From: Lichenibacterium dinghuense
Lineage (GTDB): Bacteria; Pseudomonadota; Alphaproteobacteria; Rhizobiales; Beijerinckiaceae
DNA length: 64,000 nt
Direction: 5' to 3'
Assembly: GCF_021730615.1 (NCBI RefSeq)
Contig: NZ_JAJLMN010000001.1
Span: 4,041,501-4,105,500, forward strand
The notes below the pieces were generated by a model. That model searched no databases. It worked only from the letters and a program-made list of their open reading frames with translations, and was not told where the DNA came from. The stretch's first letter is position 1. Every line of letters starts with the position of its first letter. Positions 27,144 to 36,614 of this stretch are shown one piece after another. The position numbers were made by a program, and so were the translations under genes.

Positions 27144-28225
27144 CGGCCAAGCAACTGGCGACGCGCGGAATCAAAGGGCTGCGAAGCTTCGCGTCGGCCT
27201 TCAAGATCGAGATGGCCGGGGTGGAAATGAGCGTCGAGCCTGACCCCGGATTGGCCGATACGGGCGATCTTCAGTATGATCTGCCGGACATTTTCACCTT
27301 GATCGGCAAGGCCGCCATGGCTGCGAAACGCGGCTGGATTCTTTCAATCGACGAGGTGCAGTACCTGTCCGAATCCGACCTTTCAGCGTTGATCGTTTCT
27401 CTGCATCGGATGTCGCAGGATGGGCTGCCTGTCCTCCTCGTCGGCGCAGGTCTTCCGCAGATTGCGCGTTTGGCCGGAGAGGCGAAGTCTTATGCGGAAC
27501 GGCTGTTTCACTATCCAGCCGTCGGAGCCCTCGACGCCGTGTCCGCGCGACGAGCGGTCCAGAGGCCGATTCTCGACGAAGGTGCCTCGATCAGTTCCGA
27601 GGCGCTGGACCTCATCGTCGAACGCACGAGAGGGTATCCCTTTTTCCTCCAAGAGTGGGCTTCTGAAACATGGAACGATGCGGAAGGGCCTGAAATCTCT
27701 CTCCGGGACGCAGATAGATCCTACTCCAAGACGCTGTCATCGCTCGATCGAGGCTTCTTCAAGGTCCGGATTGATCGCCTGACAAAGGGAGAAGTGCAGT
27801 TTGTCAAGGCCATGGCACACCTCGGAGAAGGTCCTTATGCAATGGCTGATATCGCAAGAACAATGAGCCGCACTCCGTCATCATTGGGTCCATCTCGAGC
27901 GAACGTCATATCGAAAGGCATGATATACAGCACTGATCACGGGTATCTGGATTTCACGGTGCCGCTTTTTTCCGAGTTCATGCGACGCCAGGGGTGAGAG
28001 AGCGAAGAACACGGTCGGTCGACGCCCGTGAACACGTCTCGGTGATGGGGCATTTGTGATTCAACGGCAAACATGCTTCGGCGGAGAGGCGGCATATGCG
28101 ATCATGGGATGCGAGCCGCCCTTCACGGTCAGGCAAGCAATCGCATGCTGGCGTAGGCCTGGCGAGGCTGATCGACGGCGCGCTCGCGACTGGCACCGCG
28201 GCGGCGGCGTCCTGAGCGCTCCGCC

Positions 28226-29020
28226 GTGCCGCACCGCGCGACCCGGCACGCCGCCGTGCTGCCCGGCGTCGAGGCCGTGTCGCTGCTGTCCGACCGCTCG
28301 TTTCCCCGCCATGCCCACGACGACTTCGGCTTCGGGCTGATCGACCGCGGGGCGCACCGGTCCTGGAGCGGGCGCGGCCCGGTCGAGGCCGCGGCGGGCG
28401 ACGTCATCACGGTCAACCCCGGCGAGATGCACGATGGGCGGCCGATCGGTGGCGCCCGCGGCTGGCGGATGGTCTATCTCGCCCCGGCGACGGTCGCGGA
28501 CTGGCTCGGCGCGGACCTGCCCGGCGGCACCGAGTTCGCGCGGCCCGCCCTGCGGGATCCGGAGCAGGCGGCGCTCTTCGCCTCCGCCTTCGCGCGGCTG
28601 GCCGCGCCGGCGCCGGACCGCCTCGCCGCCGAGACGGCGTTGCTGCTCTGCCTCGCGCGCCTATTCGCCCGGCACGGCAGCCGGCCGCCGCGGCGCCGGG
28701 TCGTCGCCCCGGCCGTGGCCCTGGCGCGCGAGCGCATCGATCAGGCACCCCACCTCCCCGTCACCCTGGCGGAACTGGCGGCCCTCGCCGGCGTCGGCCG
28801 CTTCCAACTCCTGCGCGGCTTCGCCCGCGACGTCGGCGCGACGCCTCACGCCTATCTGCTCCAGGCGCGGGTGCGCGCCGCGCGCCGCCGCATCGCGGCC
28901 GGGCTGCCGCTCGCCGAGGCCGCTCTGGCCGTGGGGTTCGCCGACCAGAGCCACATGACGCGCGCCTTCCTGCGCCAGTTCGGCGTCACGCCTGGGCGCT
29001 GGCGGACAGCGGCTCGCTGA
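28226..29020 (+). CDS. AraC-family transcriptional regulator
   Basis: 264 residues from GTG. The N-terminal cupin (FPRHAHDDFGFGLIDRGAH, then ITVNPGEMHDGRP) is the usual effector-binding barrel. The C-terminal two helix-turn-helix units are clear: VTLAELAALAGVGRFQLLRGFARDVGATPHAYLLQARVRAARRRI and LPLAEAALAVGFADQSHMTRAFLRQFGVTPGRWR. It resembles AraC regulators that control nearby export or detoxification genes. The methyltransferase gene follows 70 bp downstream on the same strand and may be a target. Confidence 0.9.
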   Translation: MPHRATRHAAVLPGVEAVSLLSDRSFPRHAHDDFGFGLIDRGAHRSWSGRGPVEAAAGDVITVNPGEMHDGRPIGGARGWRMVYLAPATVADWLGADLPGGTEFARPALRDPEQAALFASAFARLAAPAPDRLAAETALLLCLARLFARHGSRPPRRRVVAPAVALARERIDQAPHLPVTLAELAALAGVGRFQLLRGFARDVGATPHAYLLQARVRAARRRIAAGLPLAEAALAVGFADQSHMTRAFLRQFGVTPGRWRTAAR

Positions 29021-29090
29021 ATAGGCTGCAATCCGCTTCAAGACCCGTCCGCCGGCGCGGCGCATCGTTCGGCCGTCACCGGAGGCGGCG

Positions 29091-29891
29091 ATGCGGGATT
29101 ACGTGCACGGCTACGAGGGACCGGAGGGCACGCGCCTCCTGGACCAGGCGCGGACCTTGGAGGACCTGCTCCACGGTGGCACGTCCTACCCGCCCGGAAG
29201 CGCCGTGCTGGAGGCGGGCTGCGGCGTCGGCGCACAGACGGTCGCCCTGGCGCGGCGCAGCCCCGGAGCCCGCTTCACCGCCGTCGAGATCGACGCCGGC
29301 TCGCTCGCGAGGGCCGAGGCGCGGGCGCGCGAGGCGGGCATCGAGAGCGTCGCCTTCCTGCATGCCGACGCGACGGCGCTGCCCGTCCCGGCGGCAAGCT
29401 TCGACGGCGCGTTCGTGTGCTTTCTGTTGGAACATCTGCGCGACCCGCTGGCCGCGCTGCGCGAGATCCGGCGGGTGCTGAAGCCCGGCGGCCTCCTCAC
29501 CGCGATCGAGGGCGACCACGGCTCGACGCTGGTCCACCCGCCGAGCGAGGCCGCGGCGGAGGCCGTCGCCTGTCAGGTCGCGCTGCAGCGCGCCGCCGGC
29601 GGCGACGCGACGATCGGCCGGCGGCTCACGCCGCTGCTGCGCATGGCGGGCTATGCCGACGCCGCGACGGTGCCCCGAACGGTCCACGCCGACGCGGCGC
29701 GGCCGGATCTCGCCGAAGGATTCGTGCTCGGAACATTCACCGCCATGGTGGCGGGGGTGCGAGACGCCGCCGTCGCGGCGGGCCTCGCGAATCCGCCCCA
29801 GTTCGACCGCGGCCTCACAGACCTCGCCCGCGCGGCGGAGCCGGACGGGACCTTCACCTACACGTTCTTCAAGGCCACCGGCCGCGCGTGA
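29091..29891 (+). CDS. SAM-dependent class I methyltransferase
   Basis: 266 residues. VLEAGCGVGAQTVALARRSPGARFTAVEID shows motif I (GxGxG-like) and the acidic motif that binds SAM ribose. ASFDGAFVCFLLEHLRDPLAALREIRRVLKPGGLL carries motifs II and III of UbiE/ubiquinone-type methyltransferases. The substrate is unknown. The ATG at 29091 has GGAGGCGG upstream. It converges on rpoH with 13 bp between stops. Confidence 0.88.
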   Translation: MRDYVHGYEGPEGTRLLDQARTLEDLLHGGTSYPPGSAVLEAGCGVGAQTVALARRSPGARFTAVEIDAGSLARAEARAREAGIESVAFLHADATALPVPAASFDGAFVCFLLEHLRDPLAALREIRRVLKPGGLLTAIEGDHGSTLVHPPSEAAAEAVACQVALQRAAGGDATIGRRLTPLLRMAGYADAATVPRTVHADAARPDLAEGFVLGTFTAMVAGVRDAAVAAGLANPPQFDRGLTDLARAAEPDGTFTYTFFKATGRA

Positions 29892-29904
29892 TCGCCGCCC
29901 GGCT

Positions 29905-30795
29905 TCACGCCCCCATCGCCACCAGGGCCCGCGCGGCGTCGGCCTCGGTGCGGTCGGACAGGGCGCGGCGCAGCTTCTCCATGGCGCGGTTCTCGATCTG
30001 GCGGACGCGCTCCTTGGAGATGCCGAGCCGCGAGCCGAGGGCTTCGAGCGTGGCGGCCTCCTCCTCGAGCCGGCGCTCGCGCACGATGCGCAGCTCGCGC
30101 TCGGAGAGCACGCCCAGCGCCTCGCGCAGCCACAGCACGCGCCGGTCGCCGTCGATCGCCTCGCCGACCGTCTCGTCCTGCAGCGGCTTGTCGTCGACCA
30201 GGAACTCGACGCGCTCGGTCTGGCCGGTGGAATCGGAATCCGTCACTGGCGCGTTCAGCGACACGTCCGGGCCCGACAGCCGCGTGTCCATCAGCTCGAC
30301 GTCGGCGGGCGACACGCCGATCGCCAGCGCGATGGTGTTGAACATGGACGCGTTCGACTCCGCCCCGCCGCCGTCGCGCGACAGCTTGGCGCGCAGGCGG
30401 CGCAGGTTGAAGAACAGCGCCTTCTGGGCCGAGGAGGTGCCGCCGCGCACGATCGACCAGTTGCGCAGGATGTAGTCCTGGATCGAGGCCCGGATCCACC
30501 AGGTCGCGTAGGTGGAGAAGCGCACCTCGCGCTCGGGCTCGAACCGCGCCGCGGCTTCGAGCAGGCCGACGTGGCCTTCCTGGATCAGGTCGGCGATCGG
30601 CAGGCCGTAGTGGCGGAAGCGGGCCGCCAGCGAGATCACGAGGCGCATGTGGGCCGCGGCGAGCTCGTGCAGGGCGCGCTCGTCGCCCCGGTGCCGCCAG
30701 CTCTCCGCCAGGGCGCGTTCCTCGTCGCGTTCCAGGAAGCGGGCCGACATCGCGGCCTTGACGAACTGCCGCCTCACGCCCGCCATCTGCAACAT
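29905..30795 (-). CDS. rpoH: RNA polymerase heat-shock sigma factor (sigma-32 type)
   Basis: 296 residues. Region 2 is intact (ISLAARFRHYGLPIADLIQEGHVGLLEAAARF, then FSTYATWWIRASIQDYILRNW). The RpoH-specific box follows (TSSAQKALFFNLRRLRAKL), and region 4 has LGSRLGISKERVRQIENRAMEKLRRAL. It directs RNA polymerase to heat-shock promoters. Alphaproteobacteria often have more than one RpoH, so this may be RpoH1 or RpoH2. The ATG at 30795 fits the family N-terminus. Confidence 0.93.
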   Translation of the reverse strand: MLQMAGVRRQFVKAAMSARFLERDEERALAESWRHRGDERALHELAAAHMRLVISLAARFRHYGLPIADLIQEGHVGLLEAAARFEPEREVRFSTYATWWIRASIQDYILRNWSIVRGGTSSAQKALFFNLRRLRAKLSRDGGGAESNASMFNTIALAIGVSPADVELMDTRLSGPDVSLNAPVTDSDSTGQTERVEFLVDDKPLQDETVGEAIDGDRRVLWLREALGVLSERELRIVRERRLEEEAATLEALGSRLGISKERVRQIENRAMEKLRRALSDRTEADAARALVAMGA

Positions 30796-30924
30796 GGTCG
30801 CTCTCCCCGGATGGTCCGGGAAAGATACGCGGCTGGCCGTTGAAGGTTTCGCGGAAGCGTTCAGGAACGGTGAAGGCCGAGCTGCGGCAAACTCGACCCT
30901 TGCCTATCTGGAGCCGCGACGGCG

Positions 30925-32436
30925 CTATTCAACCACGACTTTGTAGCGGCGGCCCGCGTCGAGCTGGGCACCCTCGAGGCCGTTCAGGGTTTCGAAGGTT
31001 TCGAGCGGGTGGTCCGGCACCGCCATGCGGGGCGCGAAGGCCTCGGCGGTGTCCCCGGCGGCGGCCGTCACCACGGCGATCCGCATCGGCTTCACGTCGC
31101 GCGCGTCCTCGGGCGTGATGCGGCGGAACGTTTCGATGCTGTCGCGGAAGCGGCGGTCCGTCTCGGGCGTCAGGTCCTTGGCCGCGAAGGTCAGGCGGTA
31201 CACGTCGTTGCCGATCTTCACGGCGGCGAGCCGGAACGACCAGGCGTCCGCCTTGGCGGTGGCCGTGACGGCGTCGAGGCCGTTGACCTTCAAGGCCTCG
31301 GCCGGGCTCGCCTGCAGCCCGTCGATCCAGCCCTTCGCGATGAAGCTGTCGAGCGTCTGCCCCGCGCCGAGCTTCAGGCTGTCGAGCCGCAGCGCTTCCG
31401 TGCCGCTCGGCGTCACGCCCAGCACGGCCTGGGCGGAGTTCTCCAGCACGAAGCCGTCCGGCGCCGTGAAGGCGAAGCCGAGCCGCGGGTGGATGAAGCG
31501 CCGCCCGCGCACGAAGCCCTGCGCCGGGTCGTCGCCGTACAGGATGCCGTCGATGGCGGCGAGGTAGCGGTCGTGGCCGGTCTCGCCGAGGCCGGGCGCC
31601 GCGATGCCGCGGGCCACCGCCACCGCGTGGGCGACGCGCTCGGGCGTCGAGGGGTGGGTGGCCATCATGTCGGGCTTGGCGTCGCCGCCCGGGTGGAGCG
31701 ACTGGCGCAGGTCCGTGGCGCGGCCGAGCGACACGAGGAAGCGCGACGCCGCGAAGGGGTCGTAGCCCGCCTTGGCGATGACGCGGATGCCGACCTGGTC
31801 GGCGTCCATCTCCTGCTGGCGCGAGAAGGCGGCGAGCGAGAACTGAGCGTAGTTCTGGAAGTTCTTCTGGCGGTTCTGGTCGTCGATCACCGCGGCCGCC
31901 TTGGCGATCACGGCCGAGTTCTTCTCGATCTCGGCGCGCCGGGACGCGTGGCGCTCGGTGACGTGGGCGATCTCGTGCGCCATCACGGCGGCGACCTCGC
32001 TGGTGTCGTTGGCGAGCGCCAGGAGCCCGCGCGACACGAAGATGTCGCCCGAGGGCAGCGCGAAGGCGTTCACGATCGGCGAGTTCAGCACCGTGACGCG
32101 GTACACCTGGCTCGGCGTGTCCGAGGCCGCGGCGAGCTTCACCAGCACCTCGTCGAGGAAGCGCTCGGTGGCGGGCGCGCGGTATTCGCCGCCGTAGAAG
32201 CCGAGGAGCTGCTTGCGCTCCCGCGCCGCCGGGCTGTCGACGCCCGTGGTGCGGGGCGCCGCGGGCGGCACCGGAACCGTCAGCGCGGCGGGGATGGGGT
32301 TGAGCCTCTCCTCCACCGTGGGGGCGCAGCCGGCGAGGAGCAGGGCGGCCAGCGCCGAGGACAGGGCAGCGCGCGCGCGGGGCGCCGCGGCGCGGACCGC
32401 GCCCCACGGGCCTTGGTGGCTGGTCCCCGTCGCCAT
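30925..32436 (-). CDS. M48-family zinc metalloprotease lipoprotein
   Basis: 503 residues from ATG 32436; an alternative ATG lies at 32466. A signal peptide ends in the lipobox LLAGC, so the mature protein should be a lipoprotein facing the periplasm. AAVMAHEIAHVTERHASRR is the HExxH zinc motif, and QQEMDADQVGIRVIAKAGYDP supplies the third ligand Glu. MATHPSTPERVAHA closes the M48 core at about residue 265. The remaining C-terminal half is a separate unknown domain (FTAPDGFVLENS...). Such proteases act in envelope quality control, consistent with rpoH next door though not proving shared control. Confidence 0.9.
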   Translation of the reverse strand: MATGTSHQGPWGAVRAAAPRARAALSSALAALLLAGCAPTVEERLNPIPAALTVPVPPAAPRTTGVDSPAARERKQLLGFYGGEYRAPATERFLDEVLVKLAAASDTPSQVYRVTVLNSPIVNAFALPSGDIFVSRGLLALANDTSEVAAVMAHEIAHVTERHASRRAEIEKNSAVIAKAAAVIDDQNRQKNFQNYAQFSLAAFSRQQEMDADQVGIRVIAKAGYDPFAASRFLVSLGRATDLRQSLHPGGDAKPDMMATHPSTPERVAHAVAVARGIAAPGLGETGHDRYLAAIDGILYGDDPAQGFVRGRRFIHPRLGFAFTAPDGFVLENSAQAVLGVTPSGTEALRLDSLKLGAGQTLDSFIAKGWIDGLQASPAEALKVNGLDAVTATAKADAWSFRLAAVKIGNDVYRLTFAAKDLTPETDRRFRDSIETFRRITPEDARDVKPMRIAVVTAAAGDTAEAFAPRMAVPDHPLETFETLNGLEGAQLDAGRRYKVVVE

Positions 32437-32559
32437 TCTCCGCCGGTCGCCCCCGTTTCGCCGCATGGGCCCCTGTCTAACGGCGCCCCGGCGCCACCGT
32501 CCAGTGTTTCGCGGGGCGCGCGGAGCGCCGGTCGCGGCCGCCGGACCGCCCCGGCTCCG

Positions 32560-34098
32560 TCACCGGAACGGCGGCTCGTCGAAGGCCCGGAGCTTGCGCG
32601 AATGCAACCCCGCGCGGTCGCGGCGCAGCCGGTCGAGCGCGTCGAGGCCGATCAGCAGGTGCTCGCCCACCGCGCGCTCGTAGAAGGCGTTGGCGGCGCC
32701 GGGCAGCTTGATCTCGCCGTGCAGCGGCTTGTCGCTGACGCAGAGCAGCGTGCCGTAGGGCACGCGCAGCCGGTAGCCCTGGGCCGCGATCGTGCCGCTC
32801 TCCATGTCGACCGCGATCGAGCGCGACAGGTTGATGCGCCGCCGCTCCTGCGTGAAGCGCAGCTCCCAGTTGCGGTCGTCGTAGGTCACGACCGTGCCGG
32901 TGCGCAGGCGGCTCTTCAGCGCGTCCGGGTCCTCGCCGGTGACGCCGGCCGCCGCGGCCTGGAGGGCGAGCTGCACCTCGGCCAGCGCCGGCACGGGCAC
33001 GTCCGGCGGCACCAGCTCGTCGAGGATGCGGTCGCGGCGCAGGTAGGCGTGGGCCAGCACGTAGTCGCCGATCGTCTGAGACTGGCGCAGGCCCCCGCAG
33101 TGCCCCACCATCAGCCAGCAGTGCGGGCGCAGCACGGCGAGGTGGTCGGTGATGGTCTTGGCGTTGGACGGGCCGACGCCGATGTTGACCAGCGTGGTGC
33201 CGGTCGGCGCGCCGTCCGGCCCGCGGCCGACGAGATGGTAGGCCGGCATCTGCGAGCGGTGCCAGGGCGAGGCGGCGATCACGGCGGCCGGGTCGGCCCC
33301 TGCCGCCTCGCCGCGCTCCACCACGACGCCGCCGGGCAGCACGAGCCGCTCGTAGGCGTCGCCCTCGGCGAGCGCTTTCAGGCCGACGCGCACGAACTGG
33401 TCGACGTAGCGGTGATAGTTGGTGAGCAGGATCCAGGGCTGGATGTTGCGCCAGTCCGAGCCCGTGTAATGCACCAGCCGGCGCAGCGAGAAGTCGATCC
33501 GCACGGCGTCGAACAGGGCGAGGGGCCGCGCGCCGTCGGGATCGTCCACCGCCCACAGCCCGTCGGCGATCTCGTCGCCGACCGCGCTGAGCAGCGGCAC
33601 GGGGAAGTGCCGGGCGAGCTCGGCCGGCGTGACGCCGCCGGACGCGAGGTCGGCGCCGGGCTCGACCACGTAGGGGTAGGGGATCTCCTGCGCGCTCGCC
33701 CCCACCTCGATCGTCACGCCGTAGTCGCGCACGAGCGGGCGGAGCTGGTCGAGCAGGTAGGGGCGGAAATAGTCCGGCTGGGTCACCGTGGTGGAATAGG
33801 TGCCCGGCCCCTGCAGCTTGGCGGTGGCGCGCTTGATGCGCGGCACCGGCCCGTCCGGCGCGTAGGTGAGGCGCAGCTCCGGATAGCGGAAGCTCATCCG
33901 CGCGCCCATGTCGGGCGGCGTGCCGTCGTCGAGGAAGCGCTGCAGCGAGAACCGCAGCGCCTCGGTGGCGCCGGCGTGGAGGTCGCGCAGGCGGTCCACG
34001 GCGGCCTCGGGCGAGGCCATGGTCTCGGTCGGTCGGAGTTCTTCGGTCTGCACGCGGATCGGGACCTCGATGGCGCCGGGGAGCGGCGAGTGTCGCAC
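32560..34098 (-). CDS. amn: AMP nucleosidase
   Basis: 512 residues. The enzyme cleaves AMP to adenine and ribose-5-phosphate in purine turnover. The N-terminal half is the Amn regulatory fold (FRYPELRLTYAP). The C-terminal half is a nucleoside-phosphorylase fold: TTLVNIGVGPSNAKTITDHLAVLRPHCWLMVGHCGGLR, VAVDMESGTIAAQGYRLRVPYGTLLCVSDKPLHGEIKLPG, with the purine- and ribose-contacting ME and D residues. ATG 34098 is the longest start; an in-frame ATG at 34020 is closer to the conserved region. Confidence 0.92.
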   Translation of the reverse strand: MRHSPLPGAIEVPIRVQTEELRPTETMASPEAAVDRLRDLHAGATEALRFSLQRFLDDGTPPDMGARMSFRYPELRLTYAPDGPVPRIKRATAKLQGPGTYSTTVTQPDYFRPYLLDQLRPLVRDYGVTIEVGASAQEIPYPYVVEPGADLASGGVTPAELARHFPVPLLSAVGDEIADGLWAVDDPDGARPLALFDAVRIDFSLRRLVHYTGSDWRNIQPWILLTNYHRYVDQFVRVGLKALAEGDAYERLVLPGGVVVERGEAAGADPAAVIAASPWHRSQMPAYHLVGRGPDGAPTGTTLVNIGVGPSNAKTITDHLAVLRPHCWLMVGHCGGLRQSQTIGDYVLAHAYLRRDRILDELVPPDVPVPALAEVQLALQAAAAGVTGEDPDALKSRLRTGTVVTYDDRNWELRFTQERRRINLSRSIAVDMESGTIAAQGYRLRVPYGTLLCVSDKPLHGEIKLPGAANAFYERAVGEHLLIGLDALDRLRRDRAGLHSRKLRAFDEPPFR

Positions 34099-34127
34099 CC
34101 CCAGCGGTCGAGCGCAAAGCGCGGCGA

Positions 34128-34412
34128 TCAGGCCGCCTTCGGGCGCGGCGGCGTGCCGTCCGGCTTCGGCTCGTGAGGCTTCGGGCCGTGCGGGATGTCG
34201 ACCGTTTCGCCGGCCCGCAGGACGCTCAGCACCTTGATCTCGGACGGCTTCCGCTCGCCCGTGATCGTGACGGCGTCGCCGGACGCCAGCGCGACGCGCT
34301 CGGCCCCTTTCGGGCCGAGGTCGGCCAGCACGGCGCGGCCCTCGACGGTCAGCGTGAAGCGGTGGGCGAAGACGTCGGCGACGGTGCCGGACAGGGTGAC
34401 GGTGTCGGACAT
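34128..34412 (-). CDS. Small cytosolic OB-fold-like protein, unknown
   Basis: 94 residues. LSGTVADVFAHRFTLTVEGRAVLADLGPKGAERVALASGD reads as a five-strand OB-like domain, ending in a Pro/Lys-rich tail. The same pattern (VADV...F, GRALV..GP.G, GETVT..G) appears in the membrane-anchored protein encoded 33 bp upstream, so the two are paralogues. No function is known. The gene is probably translated from the same transcript as its neighbour. Confidence 0.6.
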   Translation of the reverse strand: MSDTVTLSGTVADVFAHRFTLTVEGRAVLADLGPKGAERVALASGDAVTITGERKPSEIKVLSVLRAGETVDIPHGPKPHEPKPDGTPPRPKAA

Positions 34413-34445
34413 GATGCGGTATTCTCGGGGTTGGGAACGGGGGGA

Positions 34446-34910
34446 TCAGAGCCCGGCCTGGGCCGGCGGCGGGCCGGGCGGATGGGGCGGGCCGCCGGGG
34501 CCGGGGTCGAGCGCGTCCTGGCGCCCGTCGGCGTGGGTCAGCACGGCGGCGTGGAGCGAGCCGTGGTCGAAGCGGCCCTGCGCCGTCACGGTCTCGCCGG
34601 GCTTGACCAGCGAAGCGCCGCGGCCCGCCGGCCCGGTCTCGACCAGGGCGCGGCCGCTGTCGTCGGCGATGACGAACTTGTCGCCGTAGACGTCGGCGAC
34701 CTGGCCCTTGAAGGCGGCGCTGCCGTCGCGCACGGCCGCGATGGGCTGCGGCGCCAGCGCCACCACGGTCGTGCGCCGCGGCTCGTCCGCGAGGTGGATC
34801 AGCGCGCCGCCCGCCCCGAAGGCGATCAGCAGCGCGGCGGCGGCCTGCACGCGGCGGCGCCCGAAGAACGACCCGCGCGGGGGCGGTGAAGGCTTGTCGG
34901 AGGCGGTCAT
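34446..34910 (-). CDS. Membrane-anchored OB-fold-like protein, unknown
   Basis: 154 residues. A Pro/Arg-rich cytosolic start is followed by one helix (VQAAAALLIAFGAGGALIHLA, residues about 21-41), which places the rest in the periplasm. Residues about 60-125 carry FKGQVADVYGDKFVIADDSGRALVETGP and LVKPGETVTAQGRF, the domain shared with the small gene downstream. The end is Gly/Pro-rich. It is divergent from a LysR regulator, 169 bp away, which may control it. Confidence 0.6.
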   Translation of the reverse strand: MTASDKPSPPPRGSFFGRRRVQAAAALLIAFGAGGALIHLADEPRRTTVVALAPQPIAAVRDGSAAFKGQVADVYGDKFVIADDSGRALVETGPAGRGASLVKPGETVTAQGRFDHGSLHAAVLTHADGRQDALDPGPGGPPHPPGPPPAQAGL

Positions 34911-35079
34911 AGATGTCTGTCCCGTCGTTGCGATGCCCGCTGTCTAGCGGGCGCCTCCGGACCGGCGCTGAACCCCGCGGTTCAGGCTCGGTTCAGCCTC
35001 GGGGGGGCGTCGCCCGGCTTTCACAGTGCGGCCGCCTTTGCTACCGGACGTCATCGGCGGGCGACGCGCGGGGGACAGG

Positions 35080-35982
35080 ATGGCGGACGGGCTCGACGGC
35101 GTGCTCACGGCGGACCAGATCCGCACGATGATCGCCATCGCGGAGGCGGGCAGCTTCAACCGCGCCGCGGCCGCCCTCGGCGTGCAGCAGTCGGCCGTGA
35201 ACCAGCAGGTCGGGCGCATCGAGGAGCGGGTGGGCCGCCGCCTGTTCGACCGCACGCCCCTCGGCGCCCGTCTGACGCTCGACGGCGAGGCGGTGCTGAT
35301 CTACGCGCGCGCCATGGCCAAGCTCGGCCGCGACCTGCGCTCGCACCTCGCCGCCTCGGAGCCCGACGCCGTGCTGCGCATCGGCTTCAGCGAGGACTTC
35401 GCCCGCACGGCGCTGCCCACCGTGCTGGGCCTCTTCGCGCGCGAGCACCCCCACCTGCGCTTCGAGGCGCTCTCGGCGCCGGCGCCGGGGCCGCTCTTCG
35501 CCGCTCTCGACCGGCGCGAGCTCGACGTCGTGATGACGCGCCGCGACACCCGCATCACGCGCGGCGAAACGTTGTGGACCGAGCCGACGACCTGGATCGG
35601 CCGGTCGGACATCGCGCTGCCGGTCGCCGACCCGGTGCCGCTCGTGCTCGGGCCCCCCGGCGGCGCGCTGCGGGCGGCGGTGCTCGACGCGCTCCAGGGC
35701 GCCTCGCGCCCGTGGCGAGTGGTGTTCGAGAGCTCGGGCCTCGCGACCCTGGAGGCGGCGCTGCGGGCGGGCCTGGGCGTGGCGGCCTGCCCGCTGCGGA
35801 TGGACCTGCTCGACCTGGTCCATCTCGACGGCGCCGCCGGCCTGCCGGCGCTCGCGCCCTCGGTCTTCGTCTACGAGCGCGCCGAGCCCGCGCGGTCGGA
35901 CAGCGCGGAAGCCTTCTGCGAGGTGCTGCGGACCGCCGCGCGGCTGTCGCTCCCAGCGGACGCGGGCGCGGCCCCAGCGTGA
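35080..35982 (+). CDS. LysR-family transcriptional regulator
   Basis: 300 residues. The winged helix-turn-helix is clear: MIAIAEAGSFNRAAAALGVQQSAVNQQVGRIEERVGRRLFDRTPLGARLT. The periplasmic-binding-like effector domain follows (VLRIGFSEDF, RELDVVMTRRD, GGALRAAVLDAL). ATG 35080 has GGGGACAGG upstream and lies after 18 non-conserved codons of the longer frame. LysR regulators often control the divergent gene, here the small OB-fold pair. Confidence 0.9.
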   Translation: MADGLDGVLTADQIRTMIAIAEAGSFNRAAAALGVQQSAVNQQVGRIEERVGRRLFDRTPLGARLTLDGEAVLIYARAMAKLGRDLRSHLAASEPDAVLRIGFSEDFARTALPTVLGLFAREHPHLRFEALSAPAPGPLFAALDRRELDVVMTRRDTRITRGETLWTEPTTWIGRSDIALPVADPVPLVLGPPGGALRAAVLDALQGASRPWRVVFESSGLATLEAALRAGLGVAACPLRMDLLDLVHLDGAAGLPALAPSVFVYERAEPARSDSAEAFCEVLRTAARLSLPADAGAAPA

Positions 35983-36079
35983 CGCGGTCCGCGTGGCGGC
36001 CGAGGCGACCATCGGTGGAGGGGCGGGCCCGCGAAGCCTGCCTTGACACACCGGCGCGACTCGCGCCCCACTCGCCCGC

Positions 36080-36448
36080 ATGACGCGGCCGGCTGTGATC
36101 GGATGGCGGCGCGCCCTCGCGGCGCTCCTCGTGATGGTGACGGCCCTGGCCGGCGCCGGCCGTGCCGCCGCGTCCACCGTCGATCCGGTCGACCTGATCC
36201 CGGGCTTCCACGCGCCGATCTGCCATTCGGGGGCGCGGGGCGCCGCGGACGACCCCGCCGCGCCGACCCGTCACGACTGCTGCGACGACTGCGCGCTGGT
36301 GGCGCTGGCCGTGCTGCCGGCGCCTCCGGCCGTCGCGGATCCCCTCGCGCCCGCCGCCGCGGCGGAGCACGGCGCCTTCGCCGCCGGGCCGACCACCCCG
36401 GCCCGCCAGCGCAGTCCGCGCCAGTCGCAAGGTCCCCCGCGCGGCTGA
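36080..36448 (+). CDS. Secreted Cys-rich protein, DUF2946-like
   Basis: 122 residues. RRALAALLVMVTALAGAGRAAA is a signal peptide. CHSGA and HDCCDDCALV supply a Cys/His cluster like that of DUF2946, a small exported family found beside copper genes. The copC-copD pair follows within 170 bp on the same strand. It may bind copper in the periplasm. Low-complexity Ala/Pro-rich tail. Confidence 0.6.
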   Translation: MTRPAVIGWRRALAALLVMVTALAGAGRAAASTVDPVDLIPGFHAPICHSGARGAADDPAAPTRHDCCDDCALVALAVLPAPPAVADPLAPAAAAEHGAFAAGPTTPARQRSPRQSQGPPRG

Positions 36449-36614
36449 TCCGGCCCTGAACCACCCCTTCGACGTCGCCACCTCCCGATGCGCGCTCCGC
36501 CTCGCCCTCTCTTCAAGAAGGGGCATCGCTCGGGCGGCCGTGACGTGCCTTTCCCCATCTCGCGGCCGCACGCGCATCCGGCGCCGCCGGCCGCCCTCGT
36601 TCCAGGATCCCACC

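Larger units (their letters stand above)
25402..27997 (+). pseudogene. AAA-family ATPase gene interrupted by an IS66-type insertion
   Basis: The GTG at 25402 (GGGAG seven bases upstream) begins VDPYNNPFAPGAGSRPPELAGRD, the typical start of a family of stand-alone P-loop ATPases. MMLLGLRGTGKTVLLNEI is Walker A. After ...VEAAK the frame is cut at 25719 by an IS. Joining 25402-25719 to 27152-27997, which removes the element and one 8-bp repeat, restores one frame of 387 codons. It continues with QLATRGIKGL, then RGWILSIDEVQYL (Walker B), PVLLVGAGLPQ (sensor region), and a C-terminal winged-helix-like part. The left fragment cannot give a functional ATPase. The family's role is unknown; genes of this sort are accessory. 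Confidence 0.85.
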
